A model generated the notes under the pieces. The model saw nothing but the letters and a program-made list of their open reading frames with translations. It searched no databases and was not told the origin of the DNA. This document shows, in pieces, positions 60,949 to 64,000 of a stretch of DNA of 64,000 nt. The stretch spans positions 1 to 64,000 of the forward strand of contig JAEUKA010000102.1 in assembly GCA_016794465.1 (NCBI GenBank), written 5' to 3'. How positions within the stretch are numbered: the stretch's first letter is position 1; every line of letters begins with the position of its first letter. The stretch comes from Myxococcales bacterium. GTDB taxonomy: Bacteria; Myxococcota_A; Polyangia; Palsa-1104; JAEUJZ01. Made by a program: the position numbers and the translations under genes.

Positions 60949-61476
60949 TTACTCCTCCCCCTTCTCGGTGTGGCGAGACAACGCGGCTTCCTCAAGCTCG
61001 GGATCGAACTCGTCGTCGTCGTCCTCTTCGTCACGGAACCGCGACGCAACCGCCGCGCCAGTCGCCAGCTCTTCCTCATCAGGAATCGTCGTGGCGGCCT
61101 TGACGTAGGTGTCTTCGTCCACTGCGCTCGGGCGAGCATCGGACACGACATCCTCATCGACTTTGACGGTGTAGTAGCGAATGACCGACTCGAGCATCCG
61201 CAGGTTGCGCTCGATCTCTTCGACCATTCCGCTCGAGCCCAGGTACTGCCAATACAGGTAGATTCCCTTGAGCTGCTTCTTGATCTCGTACGCGAGCTTG
61301 CGCTTGCCCCAGTTATCGAGCTTGAGGACCTTGCCGCCCATTTGCTCGATGACGTTGCGTACACGGTTGTTGACGGAGCTGATGCCGTCTTGGTTGATCT
61401 CCGGCCGCAAGATGAAGATGGTTTCATACTCGCGTTTGGTTCCGGGTTCGTCCCGCATGGACATTTGTTGTGCCAT
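60949..61476 (-). CDS. rpsF: 30S ribosomal protein S6
   Basis: The 175-aa product has the S6 fold: REYETIFILRPEINQDGISSVNNRV ... KVLKLDNWGKRKLAYEIKKQLKGIYLYWQYL ... RNLRMLESVIRYYTVKV. A C-terminal extension of about 60 residues is strongly acidic (FRDEEDDDDEFDPELEEAA), longer than the 95-135-aa forms common in other bacteria. The ATG at 61476 follows AGGAGG and starts the operon. Confidence 0.97.
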   Translation of the reverse strand: MAQQMSMRDEPGTKREYETIFILRPEINQDGISSVNNRVRNVIEQMGGKVLKLDNWGKRKLAYEIKKQLKGIYLYWQYLGSSGMVEEIERNLRMLESVIRYYTVKVDEDVVSDARPSAVDEDTYVKAATTIPDEEELATGAAVASRFRDEEDDDDEFDPELEEAALSRHTEKGEE

Positions 61477-61614
61477 CACGTTCCTCCTGGGTAATAGAGC
61501 CCTCGGTCGCGCCGAGGACGAGGACAAATCGGGCATTAAAAGACACGATCGCCTGCGCCCGGTCAAGCGGATCTTCGTGAAATCGCAGGATCATCCCCGC
61601 GAATGAGCCAGTTG

Positions 61615-62232
61615 TTACGACTCGGGAGCAGCTCCTAACTTGCCCCGCCCGTCTCCGTTGTGACGATTCATGGCGTAGACAAGGCCGTGACGGACGATGT
61701 CTTCGACGGCGGAGGCCAGCGTATCGAGAAACGGCGACAGCTCGCGCTGCTCGGCTTTGCCAAACGGTCCGAGTACGTGGCCAACCACCCGCTCGCCTTT
61801 GGCTTCACCACCAACGTTGGGACGACCGACGCCTCCACGGACTCGCAGATAGTCTGGACCGAGCAGCCCCGAGATCGACCGCAGGCCGTTGTGTCCGCCA
61901 TGTCCGCCGCCTTGCTTCACTTTCAGCCGCCCAAAATCGAGGTCGATGTCGTCATGAATGACGATGATCTGCGACGGCTCTAACTGAAAAAACGTCGCCG
62001 CTCGCTGAACCGGCCCCCCCGACAGGTTCATGTACTGCATCGGTTTTTGGAGATGGATCTTTTGACCAAATGCTTCGAGCTGACTGACCTCGCTGTTCCA
62101 CTTGCTGCGAAAGTCACTTTTGCGGCCACCCCACTGTTCAATGAGGCGGTCGGCGACCATGAAGCCGATGTTGTGGCGAGACTGTTCGTACTCGGGGCCG
62201 GGGTTGCCAAGGCCCACGACCAGCCAAGTCAC
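61615..62232 (-). CDS. pth: Peptidyl-tRNA hydrolase
   Basis: Pth releases tRNA from stalled peptidyl-tRNA. The 205-aa product has the N-terminal signature VGLGNPGPEYEQSRHNIGFMVADRL, including the catalytic His, and KPMQYMNLSGGPV, VIHDDIDLDFGRLKVKQGGGHGGHNGLRSI. The GTG start overlaps the stop of rplY by one base (TAGTG). The rplY-pth order is widely conserved. Confidence 0.98.
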   Translation of the reverse strand: MTWLVVGLGNPGPEYEQSRHNIGFMVADRLIEQWGGRKSDFRSKWNSEVSQLEAFGQKIHLQKPMQYMNLSGGPVQRAATFFQLEPSQIIVIHDDIDLDFGRLKVKQGGGHGGHNGLRSISGLLGPDYLRVRGGVGRPNVGGEAKGERVVGHVLGPFGKAEQRELSPFLDTLASAVEDIVRHGLVYAMNRHNGDGRGKLGAAPES

Positions 62233-62978
62233 TACTTCTTACCGCCTGCTGCTGGCTTGGCCGCTGCTGCCGGCTTGGCCGCTGCTGCCGGCTTGGCCGC
62301 TGCCTTGTCGCCAGCCTTCGCCGCTGCTGGTGCGGGAGTCTTGGCGGATGCCGCGCCCGGCTTGGCGTCTGTTCCAGCGGCTGCTTCAGTGCCCGCTGCT
62401 GCCTCGGCGCCCTTCTCGGCCTTCGGTGCAGTCACGACACAGACCGTGGTGCTGCTCGCGAGTGCAACGGTGACCCCCACCGGTAGCTTGAGATCGGAAG
62501 CGTGGATGGCCTGACCGATGTTCAGCGTCGAGATATCAATCTCGAGCTTCGCGGGGATGGCGCCGGGAACGCAGGTGATGGGCAGCGTGCGATAGACCTG
62601 ATGGAGCGTTCCACCAGCGGCGATGCCGGGGCTCTTGCCGACGATCGCCACCGGGATCGTGGCCTTCACCGGCTTGCTCACATCGACGCGCAGAAGGTCG
62701 GCGTGAAGAAAGTGGCCGCGCAGGACATGCTTTTGAGAATCCTTGACCATGACCGGGATCGTGCCCTGCTGACCCTCGACGGTGAGCATGAGCAGCGTGT
62801 TGCGACCCTTGACCGGGTCCAGAGACTTTTGCAGATCCACCGGCGACAACTGCAGATTCAGCGGAGCGTCCTTTCCGCCGTAACAGACCACCGGGATCAG
62901 ACCCTTGGCCCGTAGCTTGGTGTTGGTTTCTTTGCCAGTGGTGGTGCGCAGCTGCGCGGTAAGCTTTCCGACTTCCAT
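62232..62978 (-). CDS. rplY: 50S ribosomal protein L25/CTC family
   Basis: The 248-aa product has the L25 5S-rRNA-binding domain (residues 1-95: TTGKETNTKLRAKGLIPVVCYGG) and a TL5/CTC-type beta domain. A low-complexity tail of about 65 residues follows, made of Ala/Lys/Pro repeats (AAAKPAAAAKPAAAAKPA). Such long tails are uncommon outside this lineage. It overlaps pth by one base and is preceded by 292 bp without a confident gene. Confidence 0.95.
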   Translation of the reverse strand: MEVGKLTAQLRTTTGKETNTKLRAKGLIPVVCYGGKDAPLNLQLSPVDLQKSLDPVKGRNTLLMLTVEGQQGTIPVMVKDSQKHVLRGHFLHADLLRVDVSKPVKATIPVAIVGKSPGIAAGGTLHQVYRTLPITCVPGAIPAKLEIDISTLNIGQAIHASDLKLPVGVTVALASSTTVCVVTAPKAEKGAEAAAGTEAAAGTDAKPGAASAKTPAPAAAKAGDKAAAKPAAAAKPAAAAKPAAGGKK

Positions 62979-63270
62979 CTTGATGTGCCTCTGTTCGGTA
63001 ACTTCCGGGATGACGACAACCTGTCGAACATCCCCGCTCGCCCGGCCCGCGCCAGGGAGCCGCCTCGCCTTGGATACTTGGATAGCGAGGGGGTCAATGA
63101 AGAATCGACAAGAAAACCGCCATAGTTTCGCGGCCTTGTCAAGCGATGGGTGGGCTGCTCACTCGAAGAAGCTTGCGTGCGAAGGAACCTGCGCTCGAAA
63201 GAACCCGCGCTCGGGCCGTGGTATGATGTGGCGTTTGCCGACTGTAACGAGCACGGCACAGAAGGAAGTG
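62979..63270. other. Intergenic region between rplY and a hypothetical gene
   Basis: No gene is supported here; the open frames are shadow-like. It contains a short direct repeat, GAACCTGCGCTCG and GAACCCGCGCTCG, at 63185-63197 and 63201-63213. A possible -10 box, TATGAT, lies at 63222-63227 for the plus-strand gene at 63271. The rplY promoter should lie near the left part. Confidence 0.4.
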
Positions 63271-63792
63271 ATGCTTACGGGGTTGACCGTTGGGTTTGAC
63301 TGTCCTCCGGGTTTGGTGAGCCTGCTTACGGATGGAGATGGCGCAGACTTGGTGAGGCTGGTGCCGCAAGGGGAAGTCGATGCCTGTCTGTTGGTCAGTC
63401 GCCGACCGCTGTTCGCGACCGGAAATCAGTCGCTCCACCCCGAGCTGCTGCTGGATGAAGTGCTCAGTCAGCAGCCACAGTTTCGGGTGGTGCGGCGCTC
63501 ACCAGCGGAGCAGATCCAGTCGTCGGTAGGGCGGATGCACCTTCTGCGCGTGGTCGGCTGGCACGGCGAGCCCAAGATCGCACTCGGCCAGCTGGTGGCG
63601 CTATTTTCCCCGACCAATCCTGCTTTGCCGTCGTGCGCGGCGGTGTCGATTTTCATCTGGTACACGGAAAAGGCGGGTCGCAAGTACGCTCCGCAGGCGA
63701 TGGCGCTGTTTCGTAGCTTGCGGGTGATGCCGGTGTCGCAGCAGAGCTGGCCGCCGTCTGATGTGCTCATTCCGCCGATGCCATCCACATAA
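63271..63792 (+). CDS. Hypothetical protein
   Basis: The 173-aa product has no signal peptide and no recognised motif. It reads as a mixed alpha/beta globular protein (TGLTVGFDCPPGLVSLLTDGDGADLVRLVPQGEVDACLLVSRRPLF ... VGRMHLLRVVGWHGEPKIALGQLVALFSP). The start ATG follows AAGGAAG. The C-terminus is Pro/Ser-rich. It lies upstream of a secreted-protein gene cut by the window end, with an inverted repeat after its stop. Confidence 0.72.
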   Translation: MLTGLTVGFDCPPGLVSLLTDGDGADLVRLVPQGEVDACLLVSRRPLFATGNQSLHPELLLDEVLSQQPQFRVVRRSPAEQIQSSVGRMHLLRVVGWHGEPKIALGQLVALFSPTNPALPSCAAVSIFIWYTEKAGRKYAPQAMALFRSLRVMPVSQQSWPPSDVLIPPMPST

Positions 63793-63799
63793 GGGCTCC

Positions 63800-63822
63800 G
63801 GCAGTGGCCTGTCCACGCTGCC
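63800..63822 (+). terminator. Possible weak terminator hairpin
   Basis: GGCAGTGG and CCACGCTGCC pair with a 5-base loop and a two-base bulge (CG), eight bases after the preceding stop codon. No T-run follows, so this is a tentative call. Confidence 0.3.
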
Positions 63823-63921
63823 ATCCATAAAAGTCGTAGCTTGTGTGTGGGCGGGGATTGTCAGATAGACTATCGCTGCGTTTCTTGGCCGCTTTTGGCC
63901 ACATTTCAAGGAGATCGTCAC

Positions 63922-64000
63922 ATGAACAAGAAGATCCTCGCTGCTGTTGTCTCGACCCTCGCTTTCGGTACTGTTTCGATCGCCGCTGCGGATGAGGCGC
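63922..64000 (+). CDS. Partial gene for a secreted protein (cut by window end)
   Basis: Only the first 26 codons are visible. They encode a signal peptide (MNKKILAAVVSTLAFGTVSI then AAADEA), with a likely cleavage after AAA. The ribosome binding site AAGGAG lies about 8 bases upstream of the ATG at 63922. The mature protein is outside the window and cannot be assigned. Confidence 0.75.
   Translation, partial: MNKKILAAVVSTLAFGTVSIAAADEA

Overview
The window is a 64-kb piece of a high-G+C bacterial chromosome. Gene content suggests a Myxococcota-type organism (inference, not proven): many lipoproteins of unknown function, Hanks-type kinases and a pseudokinase, PEGA, TPR and HEAT proteins, a large WD40 protein, an ExbB-ExbD-ExbD motor, a cholesterol-oxidase-like GMC flavoenzyme, and scattered secretion-system parts (an orphan SctQ and an orphan contractile-injection spike). 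There is no rRNA, CRISPR array or recognisable transposase. One tRNA-Arg(CCG) is present.

Layout. 1-596: non-coding, packed with palindromic repeats. 0.6-8.3 kb: a variant Hsp70, divergent recG, then rsfS with a hypothetical gene and two lipoproteins on the minus strand. 8.4-12.4 kb: a ChoD-like oxidase and a three-gene lipoprotein/membrane operon. 12.4-18.3 kb: a fibrinogen-like-domain lipoprotein, a LarA-like protein and a membrane-anchored WD40 propeller protein. 18.3-24.1 kb: an operon encoding a Ser/Thr kinase, a TPR membrane protein and a lipoprotein. The kinase gene is split inside its HRDLKPEN motif by a 2.6-kb two-gene insertion flanked by 10-bp direct repeats. 24.3-30.8 kb: a giant membrane protein with an internal duplication, a 14-copy 21-bp tandem repeat, and a pseudokinase-PEGA protein. 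31-40.5 kb: acyl-CoA dehydrogenase, HEAT lipoprotein, ExbB-ExbD-ExbD, PBP1A, and a second TPR membrane protein plus lipoprotein pair. 40.7-46.8 kb: a zinc-ribbon membrane protein, pgpA-sctQ, a PilZ protein, and a two-component system made of a PstS-like lipoprotein and histidine kinase facing a NarL-type regulator. The two arms are separated by a 43-bp repeat array with inverted-repeat cores. 46.8-51.2 kb: a second variant Hsp70, bioF and a membrane protein. 51.4-53.5 kb: an orphan spike module (unknown protein, gpV/VgrG-like, PAAR). 53.7-58.9 kb: a propeller protein, a HARE-HTH/degenerate Mrr fusion, a YtfJ-like protein and an outer-membrane-type protein. 59-63 kb: tRNA-Arg, an EamA transporter and the conserved blocks rpsF-rpsR-rplI and rplY-pth.

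The strongest candidates for undescribed biology are (i) the 2.6-kb cassette in the kinase gene: removing 2,618 bp restores an exact 516-codon kinase frame, and the cassette encodes no recombinase; (ii) the iteron-like array between the solute-binding-protein/kinase operon and its response regulator; and (iii) the orphan spike/PAAR module with its conserved-looking but unrecognised first gene. Coordinates were read by eye and small start-site uncertainties are noted per entry. No database search was possible.
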